64,000 bases of DNA, taken from positions 3,038,001 through 3,102,000 of the forward strand of contig JAEVLN010000004.1 of assembly GCA_018350325.1 (NCBI GenBank). Direction: 5' to 3'. The position numbers were made by a program, and so were the translations under genes. Below are positions 23,308 to 36,267 of the stretch, piece by piece (the first letter of the stretch is position 1; each line of letters opens with the position of its first letter). Source of the stretch: Globodera rostochiensis (Eukaryota; Nematoda; Chromadorea; Rhabditida; Heteroderidae). A model generated the notes under the pieces. The model saw only the letters and a program-made list of their open reading frames with translations, had not been told where the DNA came from and ran no database searches.

Positions 23308-26300
23308 ATGTCAGTGATTAGGCCCTTTTCATTGCTTCTTTCCTCCGTCGTTCTTCTGCTGGGCCCAGTGGCCACCTGTTTGCCGTCCATGCGATTGTCT
23401 CCGCCAACCGGTCAGTTTTTTTGTGCCAATTTTGATCGATTTAATCAGTCGACCATTTAATGATCTAGTCACTAATGATCTATTATGTATGTTAAAAGGG
23501 ACAAATTAACAGAATCCTCACATTCGTCGTCTTTAAACTCTTCCGTGCCGCGTCAGCATCACGGCATCAGACAACATTCGGCCCATCCCTTCCATCCGAT
23601 GGCCAACAACCCGTTGCTGAACTTTCCGTTGCCATCCCCGGCGGACGAAAATCGGCTCCAAAGTGACACGGTGGAGGTGGATGCTGGCCCCGGCTTTGTC
23701 CGAGCTGCCGAACTTTTTCGAAACTCTGTGGACGAACGGATAGACCCGTGCGAAGGTACTGTAGTTGGATACTGTTACCGTATAAGCACTAACCATACCA
23801 ACCACCACAAGCTCTTAAGCTTTTTGTTTTAGACTTTTTCGAGTTTGCCTGCGGCAAATGGGTGACCAACAACCCGATTCCCTCTGATCTCAGCTCCTAT
23901 GGGCATTTCAGCGAACTGCGAGAGAAAGTGAACTTAGAAACGCGAGGTTGGTGGTGATCACCAGCACAAAATGTTTTATCTATTTCAATATTTATAATCA
24001 GAATTGTTCGACGACCCGGAGCCCTCCACATCGAAGGCGATCAACACGTTGAAGCAACTCTACCGGGGATGCATGAATGTGGAGGACCTGAGTGCACGCA
24101 AAAGTTCGGAACTGATGGCCCACGTGGAGAAGTTTGGGTAATCTTTTTCACTCAGTGATCTGATTTTTGACGGCTGAATGAGCTTAATCTGATAGTAAAT
24201 AAGGCTAATTTGTCGTTTTTTAGTTATTGGCCAATCATCCACGGCCACAAATGGCGACCGGAGAAGTTCGATCTTACTGAACTGCTCGTCAACGTGGGCC
24301 GTTCCCGTGCCATCGACGTGTTCATCGACGTCTACGTGTCGCTGGACCAGAAGAACGTATCGCGGCGTGTGCTCAACTTCGACCAGGGCGGCTTGGGGCT
24401 GGGCGCCGGCGCGCGAGATTACTATTTGAACGACACGCGATACGGCAAACAAATGGCAGCCTACGGCCGTTACATGACGACGAAAGTAAGAGATCAGAGA
24501 TTAATTGGGCCAATTCTTAGGTTTAAATTCAAAAAGGCGGCCAATCCCTGGGAACCATGGCTTCTTAAGCCGTGAATTGTCTTTGTCGGAATTGGCACTT
24601 TTTACCAATTATTTCAGATTCGAACCTTTGCCGCCGATGCTGGCATTCGCCGATCGGAGGCGGAGATTGGCAGGGACGTGGCGGAGATCATTCGATTCGA
24701 AAAGGAATTTGCACAGATTCTGATCCCGGACGAGGAGCGGCGCAACTTCTCCAAAATGTTGGGAAACAATATTTTCTGATCAATTTCAGTTTTGTAACTG
24801 TTTAGGTACAACATTCGACGTCTTTCCGAAATGGAACGCCACGTCTTTCCCGATGTGAGTCGTCCAATTCGCGCACATTCTTTGCATAGTTTTTGTTTCG
24901 TCGTGTACTTTGTGCAAAATAATAAAAAAGTTAAAAAGTTCGTCCCCCCCCCCTTTCGCTCCGATCATTTCGTTGATTGAAAAGGACAGGGAGTGTCCGT
25001 GCAGTGCACACGCACCTTTCGGTCGCGCAAACGCGTCACAAATTTAAACAAAAGCAATGAATAATAATTAAACTTTCGGGAGTCTCGAGGGCTGCTTAAA
25101 ACGCGTCAACTAATCGACTCAAAATGTTTTAGCTTAATTGGACCGCTTACTTTGGGTGGCTGGTGCCGGACGTTATGCGCGACTATGTGGCGTCCGATCC
25201 GGAAGTTGTACTGGCGGAGCCGGCTTTCTTCGTTCGTCTGACCCATTTGTTGCGCAAAACGGACAAACGAATCATCGCTAATTATGTGCTGTGGCGTTAC
25301 GCATCCGCATGGTCTTTCCAGGCGAGTTGAAGCAAAACTGGGAGATAGGCTCCGAGAATTGAACTTAAAGCTTTTAAATCCCGGAGGTCAAATATGGAAT
25401 AATGTCATTTTATATTGAAGTTGAAAACCCTAATATTAATAATATTTTGCAGATGGACGAGCGTTACGATGACATCCAACAGGTAATTAATTAATTAATT
25501 GTGTGAGGCATTCATTAAAAGGCTAATTTCAGGACTTTCTGAAGGCCTTTTTGGGCAAACAAAGCAAAAGTCCTCGCTGGAAGGACTGCAGCAGTTCCGT
25601 GTCCCAACGCATGAGCTATGCCAGCGGTGCGATGTATGTGCGCAAACATTTCGACAAGAAGAGCAAAACGGCCGCCCTGGAAATGGTATTTGAATTGGGC
25701 AAAATCGGATTAAATTTGCTTTTGATCAGCGATTGAACTAAAGATTTATTTAGTCTCTGAACTGTCATAAATCCGACATTAAAGGCTTTACCATTTTCTT
25801 AAATATTTTAATGAAGTAATTTGATTTCTTTGAAGATTGAAGACCTCCGGGGAGCGTTCCAGCAAATGTTGGCGGCCAACGATTGGATGGACACGGAAAC
25901 GCGCGATTTTTCGATCCAAAAGGCGGAGCAAATGATCAATTTGATCGGCTTCCCGGACTTTCTGTTTAACGACACGCAACTGGACGACTATTACAAAAAT
26001 GTGATGAGATAAAAAATGAATATTTTGAAGACCGAACTCGTCCAAAATGTCGAAAAGATATCCATAATTTTATGTCCTTCAGTTTGTGCTGGACCCGGAG
26101 GATCATTACGCTGAAATGGTGGAGAAAGTGTCGGTGTGGGCGCAGAAAAAAGCATTCCGACGGCTGGTGGAGGAGGTGGACCGGACGGAATTCGGCACTT
26201 CCAGCGCCGTTGTGAACGCCTTCTACTCGGGCGTCAAAAATGCGATTAGTGAGTTTTATTGTTTTCTTTGTTAATGCATTGGTAATTTTTAAACATTTAG

Positions 26301-27199
26301 CTTTTCCGGCAGCCATTCTTCAGGCGCCATTCTTCGATCAAAACTTCCCAAAGTAAGCGCCGGTGGTTAATTTTGTTTAAATTGAATTTTTTTCACATTT
26401 AAAGAGCTGTGAACTACGGAGGCATTGGAGCCGTGATCGGGCATGAGATCACGCACGGCTTCGATGATCAGGGTGCGCAATTTGACGGCATCGGCAACCT
26501 GAAGGACTGGTGGGACCCGAACACGCAACGGCACTTTATGGAGCGAACGGTTTGTTGCCTTTTGGCACGACTTTCATTGGCAATGAACGGCTCTTTTGTA
26601 ATTGCAGCGGTGTATTATTGACCAATATTCGTCGTTTGAAGTGCCCGACACAAATTTACACGTTAATGGCATTCTGACACAGGGCGAGAATATTGCGGAC
26701 AACGGCGGCATCAAACAAGCTTACCAAGTCCGTTTTTTGAAGCTCTTAACTTCTTTCAAAAATAATTTTTGAATTTTTTAGGCTTATAAAACTTATCTGA
26801 GAAAATTGGGGCGAGAAGAGAAGCGGCTGCCCGGATTTGAACGTTACAGCAACGAGCAAATATTCTTCATCAGTTTTGCCCAGACCTGGTGTGGACACAC
26901 AAAACCAGAAACGGTCGGTCAATTTGGGAGCAAAAGCCCTGGATTTATTCAAAATTTGTTTTGATGCCGGGTGATGCCCAAGTCAAAGTTTAAAAACTGA
27001 AATTTCGACTTTTTTGTCACGAATTTTGTTTTATTTTTATTGTTCCTTTTAGCTGATTCGACAAATTCTGACGGATCCGCACTCGCCCTACCGGTACCGG
27101 GTTAACGGCGTGGTGGTCAACCAGCCCGAGTTTGCTCGCGCGTTCAGCTGTCCCGTCGGTGCACCGATGAACCCGGAACGGCGGTGTTCGGTTTGGTGA
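23308..27199 (+). CDS. Neprilysin-like M13 zinc endopeptidase
   Basis: Extracellular metallopeptidase of the neprilysin family, which cleaves short peptides. The N-terminus (ATG 23308) is hydrophobic ([20 protein letters not shown], then VATCLPS), consistent with a signal peptide rather than a long cytosolic tail. A Ser/His-rich linker leads to the conserved start of the ectodomain ([18 protein letters not shown]). About fourteen exons join in phase. Catalytic features are all present: [27 protein letters not shown] (HExxH zinc site), GENIADNGG (third zinc ligand Glu and Asp), and the C-terminal CSVW. The conserved PEF and [10 protein letters not shown] motifs near the end are also intact. 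A likely acceptor (CTCTTCCAG) lies just before the start and could be a cis or trans splice site. It converges on the channel gene with only about 230 bp between stop codons. Confidence 0.94.
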
Positions 27200-27312
27200 T
27201 CACCGATTGAAAAAACATTAATTGTGCAAATTGATCAAATGTAATTATTTATCGTTCCCTTTTTTGTATATATTTATGCAAGCAATATTAGAGACAACAG
27301 AGACAAATTCAA

Positions 27313-27318
27313 AATAAA
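27313..27318 (+). promoter_or_regulatory. Polyadenylation signal AATAAA
   Basis: Hexamer about 115 bp after the neprilysin-like stop codon, in AT-rich sequence, before the oppositely oriented channel gene. Confidence 0.5.
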
Positions 27319-27429
27319 AAAGACAAATGCGCGCGGAATCTTTGGCATTTTGTGCCTTTTAAACCAATGAATAAATGAACAATCAAAATTTGGCCCAAAG
27401 ATTGGCTTTAACTTGGCCTTATTCATCAC

Positions 27430-30400
27430 TCAGACCAGCGGTGTTTCCGGTTGCTTGGGCGACTCGCTCCAAGCAAATTTGAGGAAGAAAAGCAACGAGA
27501 ACATATTGAGCAGTTGGAACACCGTCAGGCACACGTAGTCAAACTTCATGAACACTCGGCCCCACTCGCGCTCAATCTAAAAACGGAAACGGACAATCAA
27601 TCGAAAAAGGACAAACGAAACCTTTTCCCGCATTTGCTCCCGGTCCAACTTGGCACGAAATGCCCTCTGAGAGTCGACCACAAATGTGAGAAGTGCGCGG
27701 ATCCTCGACAGCTGTTTTTAATTTCGAATAAATTATTTGAAGGGATGGCTTTTTTAGTTGGTGGGTACCTCGCCCGTCAGAAGGGCCATTTCTTGCGCGG
27801 ACCTTCTAAAGCAAAGAATATTTTAAGGAAAAGCATTTCGCATCAAAATGCTAAAGCCGTGCAATTCGAACTTCCGACAACGACACAAAGCTTCCCAAAA
27901 TGGGGCTGAATTTCCCTCACCCTCCGATTTGGAATAAAATGCACATGCCAACTGCTATTTATGTACTGGTTGGACCTCCGTTCCCCTGCCGCACTGCTGT
28001 TGTCCTCGCTCTCCTCCTCGTCCAGCATCGTCTCGCGCCTGCGCATCAGCGACAATTCTCCCCCCAACAGAGTGTTTCCGTTTGGCGAAAGCCTCGTCAA
28101 ATTGCTCCGTCGTCGTCCTCCTTCCGCCGTCCGTCCGGCGGCGGCGGCACCACCGGCACAAACACTGCCATTTCGGCATTCATCGGCACTGTCAATGGTG
28201 CCGTAGTTGGACATCGCTAGCGAAGGTCGTCCACTAAATTGTCCGCCGTCCGAATCTGAAATGACGGTGACGGTAATATAATCTCGCGCAATTCCCATTA
28301 ATTACCCCGGTATGCCTCCGAGAATCGAACTCCGAGAAATTGATGCGTCAACGATTTTGCACTCCGCGCCTGACCCTGCCGTGCCGACGCCATTTTTGCT
28401 GCCGTCCTCACTGTGTGCATTTGGGGACGAACCAAAGACATTCTCAAAACGATTTATGGTCAAAATATAAAACGTTTTCCGGCTTTTTGTTGTAATGGAA
28501 TAAAGTTATGAGTTTTTCGTTAATGCCAATTATGTGCCAATGTGTTTGTTTACACCTGTAGGTGAAGTTGCTTGGTATTCTGGCATTGTCCACATAGCGT
28601 TTAGACGACGTCATAAAAGCCTTCAAAAATTAATGGGTTTTTGCCCAAATAAAATTAGTCGAATGTTTACCATTGATACAGCGACAGCAATGGCACAAAG
28701 CAGAATGACGGACAGAATGTAATAGCCCAACAGCGGAATCGAATTGCTCTTCGGCATCGCACCGGCCACGATGCCCAACAGAACGGTCATGGCGAGAAGA
28801 GAGCCGAGTCCCAGAGAGACCTGACAAATGAGACGAAAATGCCACAACTAATTCTAATTGAATTAGTCGGAACAAAGTGCCGAAGTTCCCCGAATATCCA
28901 AAACAATACAAATAAAACAAAAATCAAACAAATCCCGATCAAATAAAACAAAATCAAACAAATCCCGATCAGTGAGTGATTGATTACCTTTTCACTTCGC
29001 GGTCCCTCGTTGGAGCCGGGCGTGAAAATGCCGAGAATTGAGAGAGCGGAAATGAGGAATATTGGCACAACAATGACGGTAATGTAGAAAATTGGACGAC
29101 GGCGCAGATTGAAGACGAAATGAACCTGTCCAAAATACGTTCCATTAATTATTCGATCCGAACATTTTAAGCATTTTAACCTCGGCACGGTATTCCCCTT
29201 CCTCAAGGTAATGCATGTTCCGTACAGACACCTAAAGTCCAAACAAAACAATTGCAATTAATTCTACAAAACATTTGTAGACAGTAAAAAGCGTATACCG
29301 TATGCTAATGTATCGTCCCAAAAAGGTGGGAAAACGGAGGGGGGGGGGAGGGGGGTAAAGTCGCGCATAATTTTCTGAGAGACCGGTGTCCCCCCCCCCC
29401 CCCCCCCCCCCTCCGCCCGTTTGGGGACAACAAAAAGTATTCCAAAAAATAAGACGAAAGCTTTGAGTTATATTTACATTTTGCAGGTTCCATTCCGAAT
29501 TTCCCGCAAAATAACTGTCCGCGGGCGGTTGCGTTGTGTTTACCTGTAAGCAATACAAAGTACAGTACAATAAAAGTACAGTACAATAGAATAATTGTGG
29601 GGGGGGGGGCTTTATTGTGCATTTGCTTACCTCCATCTCATGTACGGTAAGCAGTGGCGAAGCCAATGCGACCGCACAGAATTGGGTATCGAATGGAAAC
29701 TGTTCAATGCCAAGCCGACACGTGCTGAACGAATGAAACTCGAGGTACCGTATGCTTCGACAAATACCGTAACCCCCGGCCCTCCCAATCGATACCAAGT
29801 GACGTATTGCGGGATGTTCACTTTGATGTGACCGTCCCAACGCAGCCGAACGTCGTACTTTTCTTCGTTTAGCATCTCTTTGGTGTCCATTGAGTTGTAC
29901 ACAAACTGTAATTAATTGGGCAATTAAACAAATTTGGGAAATGTAAATAAATTTAAATTATACTGAACCATTTTTGGTTGCCATAACATTTTCTGGGGCA
30001 CGATCAGCTCGCTAATGTTGCCATGTTCGTATGGTCGCCACGCCAATCGCTTGTCTTGCCAGCGCTTAAATTATTTTTGATCCAAAAATAATGCAAATTG
30101 GACGTGCCTGTGTGTGTGATATTACATAGGCGGCCACCTGTTCGTTTTCGCGCTAAAATTTCATCATAATTATTCAAAATTTGTTCAAACCATTTCAATG
30201 AGAATTCCCAGCACAATGGTCACACTGACTTGGACAGCGGCCTTATTCGATGAAATTGAAGGTGGTCGGATTCGACGATCGTAACGATGGAAAAGCGTGT
30301 GGAACAGTCGTTGTTGGGGTTCATCTCCAAAAAGAGGGGGGGGGGGGGGAATTTGTAACAAATCCAAAAAATTGGGCTCCCCTTTTTTGCCCAAATTCAA

Positions 30401-30509
30401 AATGCCCTCCCATTCATTTAAACTTACCGCCCAGAAGCAATCCAACATTTGGGTAAAGAAGCAAAGTGACGACGAGTCCAACAATAATACAAACGGAATG
30501 TAACAACAT
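27430..30509 (-). CDS. Cys-loop ligand-gated ion channel subunit
   Basis: Pentameric channel subunit of the nicotinic superfamily, acting at the plasma membrane. ATG at 30507-30509 starts a signal peptide (MLLHSVCIIVGLVVTLLLYP). The extracellular domain follows: RLFHTLFHRYDRRIRPP, VSVTIVLGILIEM, WQDKRLAWRPYEHGNISEL, NSMDTKEMLNEEKYDVRL, and a true Cys-loop (C, 13 residues with FPFD, then C). Membrane segments: M1 near PIFYITVIVVPIFLISALS, M2 in SEKVSLGLGSLLAMTVLLGI (Glu at the inner end suggests cation selectivity), M3 in LGYYILSVILLCAIAVAVSM. A long Ser/Arg/Gly-rich cytosolic loop leads to M4 (YVCLTVFQLLNMFSLLFFLK) and a stop at 27430. The vicinal cysteines of alpha-type nicotinic subunits were not seen in loop C. 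It belongs to a nematode LGC-type group; the ligand cannot be told. Confidence 0.92.
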
Positions 30510-31444
30510 TTCTTTCTTCGATTACGAATTAATTTATCGAGACAATAATGCAGTTCTTTGAAGCGTAAAATGAATTTGCGTCCAATTTGGATTAACCCTC
30601 CAGGGGAAAAGGAATGCCGGGGGGGGGGGGGGGGAAGCGGCAAAATGCCCGGGGGGGGGGGGACAATGTGTGTTATGTGCGTGGACGCGGGCATTTTGTT
30701 CGACTGTCACTGCTCGGCATTGGGAAGGAATACAGCGGAGATTGGATTATGTTAAGCGGCGGGTGGCCGGCAAACATTTGAATTTAGGGACTTTTAAAGG
30801 AACAAACTCGGGGGGGGGGGGCTGAGTAAATTCACTTCCCCTGAGGGGTGTTACCAAAATTGAAAGTTTAATTCGCTATAAAACTCGAAAGTTTTACACA
30901 ATGCTTGGGGGAATTAACTTCCGCTGTTGGGGGTTCTCTAAAGAATAAATTCACTTCGAATGGGTTCCACCGAATACAAAAATGCGAAAAACGGCACTTG
31001 GGCACGGAGGCCCTCCAGGGGCCAAATATTCTGCTCATTCAAAGTCCAAATTAATCGAACGCTCCAAAGAGTGCCAGTGAAGCGAAGAAATGCGTTATCT
31101 CATGGGCTTTTCCGTCTTTCACCGCATAAAAATTAAAAATTTTATCGGCACGATGCATAAAAAAGCTGCTGAACTTGTTTTTAACCATGGGGACAGTGTT
31201 TGAGCCGAACAGTTAATTGAGCTTAAATGGCATTTTAATGAGATTTATAAATAAATGAGGCATTTGTTTGGTCAGGCCCTTTTAAATATGCACAAAGTTT
31301 CCGTCAATGGTAAAGCGTCGTCAACACGAGTGCCGTGCCAACAACAGAGTAATAATGCCGCCCATGCCCACGGCACGGCAATGGACGAGGCTTTCAATGC
31401 CGGCGAAAGGAAAGGCGGGCCCATGGCCATTGATTGATTGATTA

Positions 31445-31517
<73 letters not shown>

Positions 31518-32190
31518 CTAACGGAATGGTTTGATTCAATGCTAAAAAGGGCATTAATTGATGTTCTAAATCAACTAATTATAAGTTTAAAATGAAAAAG
31601 AAAAATGATTAAGAAATGAAATGAATTTGCAGTAAAGAAATGTTTGTTCATTTAGGCTGTTTATATGTTATATTTTTAGTCAAAAAATGAATCCAAATAA
31701 TGATTAGGCTAAAAACACTAATTGATCGTTTAGTTAAAAGCATTTATCATTGATCAGAGAAGCATTGATCGAATGTCTTTTTACTATGCTCTGCACAATT
31801 TTGTGAAAGATTTTATTTTTTTGTCAATTTGCAAAGTTTCCATTTTTGGAACTTTCAGACAAATTTCTCATGGCTTTTTAACGTGCCAACCGTACAGTTT
31901 GGCATTAATTGCTGCTGCACACAAACATTTTGCAGCCGAATACATTCTCTCACAACATTTATTTCGCGCACTTTTTCCATTTCATCAGTTGCCATTTTCG
32001 TCTCGTCGTGCCGGTTTGCGCATGACTCGAAATTACGTTTTATATCGAACCTTTTTTTGTAATCGAAGAGGCGTGGCCAAAACGATGGCAATTGCCATAA
32101 AAGGGGGCGGCCGATTCGGAGACTCTCTCAAACCCAAAACCCCCAAAACTGCATTCCAAAAACCCTTCAACAATTTGGAACCGAAAAGCA
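30510..32190. other. Intergenic with microsatellite
   Basis: Shared upstream region of the channel gene (-) and the dehydrogenase gene (+), which point away from each other. It contains poly-G runs near 30620 and 30811 and the tetranucleotide array at 31436-31515. No gene was seen. Confidence 0.5.
31436..31515. repeat. Microsatellite (GATT)n
   Basis: About 20 copies of the tetranucleotide ATTG/GATT, nearly perfect. The Ile-Asn-Gln-Ser frames read on the minus strand come from this repeat. Confidence 0.95.
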
Positions 32191-33280
32191 ATGCCAATGA
32201 TGGCCGACAACAAAAAAGTGCTGATCACAGGGGCCAACCAGGGCATCGGACTGCACACGGCACTTCTGCTGGTAAAGAATGGCGGCTACGACATCACGCT
32301 GGCGTGCCGAAACGAGGAACGGGCCCGTGCGGCGATGAAACAGCTCCGGGAGCAGAACCCGGATGTGCAGGTTGAATGGATGCGGGTGGATCTGGCAGAG
32401 TTGAGCAGTGTGCGCGAGATGGTGGAACGAATCCGGGAGATGAAAATGTCGGTTTGATCTTAACGGATCTTTCCGTACTAACTGATCGATGATTTGAATC
32501 GGCTTTTGGACTATCCGCCGCCGTCAAAAACCTTCGAATGCCTTTTAGCTTCTTCGACGTTGTTATTCTCAATGCCGGCATATTGCTGCCGACGGCACCG
32601 AAAACGGTTGATGGCCATGAGCAAACCTTTCAAGTGAACTTTCTTTCACAATTTATGCTTATCGAAGAGATAATTGCCCATCAATGCCCGGCAAAACAAA
32701 TCAGAGTGATTACCCTCACCTCCGTATTGTACAAGTGAGCAAATTTTGGGGGTTCATCAAATCCCGAACTGATACGAACGAACCCCCAGACTTTGCGGCA
32801 ACTTGTTGCCGGTCGAGAAGGACCCGTCCAAATGGGGACGGATGTTCGACGGTGCCCGCCGTTGGAAGGCTTACTGCTTGAGCAAGTTCGCCATGGCGTT
32901 GCTCGCCCAGCATTTGAGTCAGCGCGAGGGGGTGAAGGCGTTCGCAGTTCACCCGGGGGCAGTGAAAACTCAAATGGCTGAGGCGGTGGGCTCGAAGACA
33001 AGTCGAAAGTTCCTCTTCTTCCTCAAGCACATGCTTATCAAACCGGTCAGTGTGACTGAACGTCAATTTGCCATTCAATTTTTGTCTTTAGGAAGCCGCA
33101 GCAGAGAATGTCATGTTCTGTGTGCAGAAAGACATGGGGCTCAACGAGTATCGGCACGGCGATCGCGTCCAAAAGTTCACATCGGCGTGCAACACGCGCA
33201 ACGTGGACGCGTTGGTCCAGCTCGCCCTTCAAATGACCGCCTCCTTCCGCACCCACTCAAAGTCCGCCCCAGCAGCGTGA
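32191..33280 (+). CDS. Short-chain dehydrogenase/reductase
   Basis: NAD(P)-dependent oxidoreductase of the classical SDR superfamily, most like retinol-dehydrogenase/WWOX-type members. The start at 32191 (MPMMADNKKVLITGANQGIG) leads straight into the Rossmann TGxxxGxG motif. Other marks are CRNEERA (cofactor-binding Arg), the Asp in VDLAELSSV, NAGI, the catalytic Ser in TLTSVLYK, and the YxxxK site in AYCLSKFAMALLAQH, followed by VHPGAVKTQM. Introns lie at about 32447-32548, 32737-32790 and 33045-33092, and the frame is intact across them, giving about 310 residues. No clear membrane anchor or signal peptide. The physiological substrate cannot be assigned from sequence. The stop codon lies about 100 bp from the end of the converging EGF-protein gene. 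Confidence 0.9.
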
Positions 33281-33382
33281 CGAGGCGGGGAATTTGAACG
33301 CGTCGGAGAAGGACAAAGCAACATTTAAAGCCCCCCCCCCACTGTATTAAATAACTCTTCCCACACATTTAATCGGATTTCT

Positions 33383-34911
33383 TTATAATTTAATGAAATG
33401 TCCGACCCATTCGTTATTATTGGGAGGATTTGGATGTATTCTTTCTTTCATTTTTGCCATCGATGGCAAATTTTCGTCGGCACTGAATGGGTTTGGCTGA
33501 CCAGCAGAGCCGTCTGTTGATAGTGAAAATAAATGCTGTCCATGTTCATGTCCATGCTGATGACCAAACATTTTGATGCCACTCCCGGACGATTGTTGGG
33601 CCCAATTTTGTCGAAGTTTTCTGTAATTGGAACCTTTCAATTTTTATGTGAATGGATACCCAAACCAACACTTTCTTGAACGCTTGGCTTTACTAAGAGA
33701 TCCGCCCAAAATGATCACATATTTTGGTCACCGATTCCTTCAGACCCCCCCCCCCCCTCCTCCCCCCTTTCCCACCCCAAAATGATCAGATCACCCATAT
33801 TCTTTCTGATCACTTTTCTTCAGACTTCCCCCCCCCCCCCTCCTGCCCTTTCCCACCCCAAAATGATCAGATAACCCATATTCTTTCTGATTCACTTTTC
33901 TTCAGACTCCCCCCCCCTCCTGCCCTTTCCCACCCCAAAATGATCAATAACCCATATTCTTTCTGATCACTTTTCTTCAGACTCCCCCCCCCTCCTGCCC
34001 TTTCCACCCCAAAATGATCAGATAACCCATATTCTTTCTGATCACTTTTCTTCAGACTCCCCCCCCTCCTGCCCTTTCCCACCCCAAAATGATCAGATAA
34101 CCCATATTCTTTCTGATCACTTTCTTCAGACTCCCCCCCCCTCCTGCCCTTTCCCACCCCAAAATGATCAGATAACCCTATTCTTTCTGATCACTTTTCT
34201 TCAGACTCCCCCCCCCCCCCCCCCCCCTCCTGCCCTTTCCCACCCCATCTCAATCGCCCCGCCGCCTTTCACTTCCACGTCCAATTCTTCGTCGTCCTCC
34301 TCGAGAATGGGCGCGTATTCCCCTCTCCGATGGTCGACCAACAGCGGTTCCTTCCATTTCCCGCGTTTGTCTCTTCTGCGCAACAAAAGGAAAAAGCCTG
34401 AAGAGTTGCCGGCCCAGCAGAAGAGCAGCAACATAATGATTAGGAAAAGCCCGTAAAACAGAAGCAAAAGGGGCGGCAACGGCAAGAAGTATTCGACGGG
34501 AGAAGCGGGAATTGCTTAAAAGGAGAAGAAGCTAAAGAAAGCTTTAATTGTGGCGGCATCCTTTAGCTAACATTGACAGCTTCGTCTCACCTTCGACTGA
34601 AAGACATTGTGTGCCAAAATTGCCAACAACACAAATCATTCCCGACGGGCAAGCCCGCCGTTCCGGAGAACACCAATCCCCGTCATCCGACTCGGCCTGA
34701 ATGTGTTGGAACAATAGCGGTCTTCGATGTCGAGTTTCGGCACTTTTTAACCAAGCACCTTTCTGCTTTGACAATGTTCCCCATTAAATTGGTCTCGACA
34801 ACGGCAAGAGTAGCCTTTGCTGCTGTTCCCGATGCTACGACTGCTTACATTCCGCATGTGCCCGCCGTGTTCAATGCAAGTGCCCCCATTCCAACAGGGA
34901 AAGGCATCGCA
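33383..34911 (-). CDS. EGF-like single-pass membrane protein (5' end unresolved)
   Basis: Type I membrane protein with EGF-like repeats. The exon starting near 34911 encodes a full EGF module (SPCDAFPCWNGGTCIEHGG, then GYSCRCRDQFNGEHCQ). The next exon holds a short four-Cys unit (DWCSPERRACPSGMICVVGN). Then comes a membrane helix (LPLPPLLLLFYGLFLIIMLL), a basic stop-transfer sequence (RRRDKRGKWKEP) and an acidic cytosolic tail. Phases are consistent between these exons. A donor at the edge of the 74-bp minisatellite (about 34236) matches in phase an acceptor at about 33617, giving a His/Gly-rich last exon (FGHQHGHEHGQH) that ends at 33383. The first exon with a signal peptide was not found upstream. 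No specific orthologue was recognised. Confidence 0.65.
33740..34228. repeat. Minisatellite, about 70-75-bp unit, 6-7 copies
   Basis: Tandem copies of a unit that includes CACCCCAAAATGATCAGAT, CCCATATTCTTTCTGATCAC, TTTTCTTCAGACT and a variable poly-C run. The last copy runs into 20 or more C (34207-34228). It occupies the last intron of the EGF-like gene; every copy carries a poly-C tract followed by CTCCTGCCCTTTCC, which resembles a pyrimidine tract. Confidence 0.92.
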
Positions 34912-36267
34912 AGGACTGCCTTCTGTAACCAAAAAATGCCAAATTAACCTTCAAAGCTTACACAATAATTTAAGTCTATAAAATTGCCTCATTTAAATCA
35001 ACAAACACTTGCCATAAATGAGACGAGAAGAGACACCGGTGCTGACAACGGTTTGATCGAGCAAAAAGAGAGAGGACAAATTATATTCCATTTACAGGGG
35101 GAGGGGATAATTGTAATTGAAATGAGAATTCAAAAACAAATGTCCAATAGAGCGAAAAAAGTGTCCCCTCGAGGGAAGGGCACTTTTTGGGGACCCGCCG
35201 GGCGACTCAGACGATGGGAAAGAAACCAAATGAATGAGCGTAACCAAAAAAGTTCCCTCGGGAGCTTTTTTTATACATTTTTGTCTTCCAATTGAAGCCC
35301 CAGCAGAGAAATGCCAATGCCCGGCCTCGGCGAGAGACAATTGCCACTCTTCTTACACCATTAGCAGTCGGCATTGACAAAATAGTCCATTGGGAAAATT
35401 GTGAAGCTTTTTCCCTAATTTCCTATATTAAAAAACTGCTGTTGTTTTGTTGCTCCAAACGCAAAACCAATAGGAATAAAATGGCAGAAATAAACGAATT
35501 TGTGTCCGTTTCGCAGCAAATAATGCCAATGAGAGAGTTGCCAGGCTTCCTTCCGCGCTTATTAATTATTGACAAAGCCATAAATGTGTACAAATGCACG
35601 CAAAACTAGCTAATGAGGGAGAAAAGGAATTTCGTCCGGTTCGAGTACCAAAAAGAACAAAAAACATTCAATTGAAGAAAGTCCGAATATCGAATAGAAC
35701 AAATTTTGTTCGAATGTCGAACAGAACAAACACAATTCGAGTGTCCAGTTCTTTTTTGAGCCAATAAAAGAGGCGATTGTCGAGGTAAAACCGATCGGGC
35801 AATTGCCGCTTTAACAGAGATACAGACATCCCCAAAATACACTGAAAATGGGGGTAATAAGGGAAAAAACGCCGGAGGGCATGAACCAAATTTTCTGCAA
35901 AAAACAATTTTTAAACAGGTGGGAGTTTTTCCCACTGCCGAGCCCCGGATGAAATTGGCTGTACCCCAATTAATTTTGTATTCCGTGTAAAATACAATCT
36001 GATTCATAGTCTTAAAGCCGGAATTTACTAAATGCCTGCTGCCCGCTTGTCCGGCCGTCGTAGTTCCTTTTTAAATATGACAGAAAACAGAACGCCAAAG
36101 ACAAACTGTTCAAATATTAATTCGCTTTTTTTTCTTTTTTTTTTGCCGTCGTTCATGAAAGTGCCGCGCATTTTAATATTTTTGAAAACTCAGCTTATTT
36201 TGAGTGATTAAAAAGATTAGTTTTTTCTTAAATAGCGTCAACATTGTTGCTATTCCTTTCGTCGGAC
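34912..36267. other. Intergenic, no gene seen
   Basis: Between the EGF-like gene (-) and Dishevelled (+). Missing first exons of the EGF-like gene may lie here but were not recognised. It holds the dispersed repeat copy at 36089-36153. An open Met in frame at 36244 could be an alternative Dishevelled start. Confidence 0.4.
36089..36153 (+). repeat. Dispersed ACGCCAAA/CGTTCAA element, copy 3
   Basis: Reads GAACGCCAAAGACAAACTG, then TTCAAATATTAATTCGC, a long T/C tract and TTTTTTTTGCCGTC. It lies about 115 bp upstream of the Dishevelled start, in the same orientation as the gene. Confidence 0.6.

Noticed and set aside
28310..28440. tRNA-like T-arm (GAGTTCGATTCTC) on the minus strand
   Set aside because: No A box or acceptor stem is present, and the stretch is an open exon of the channel's cytosolic loop with a GT donor at the end.
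31321..31554. Minus frame with repeated Ile-Asn-Gln-Ser
   Set aside because: Product of the (GATT)n microsatellite.
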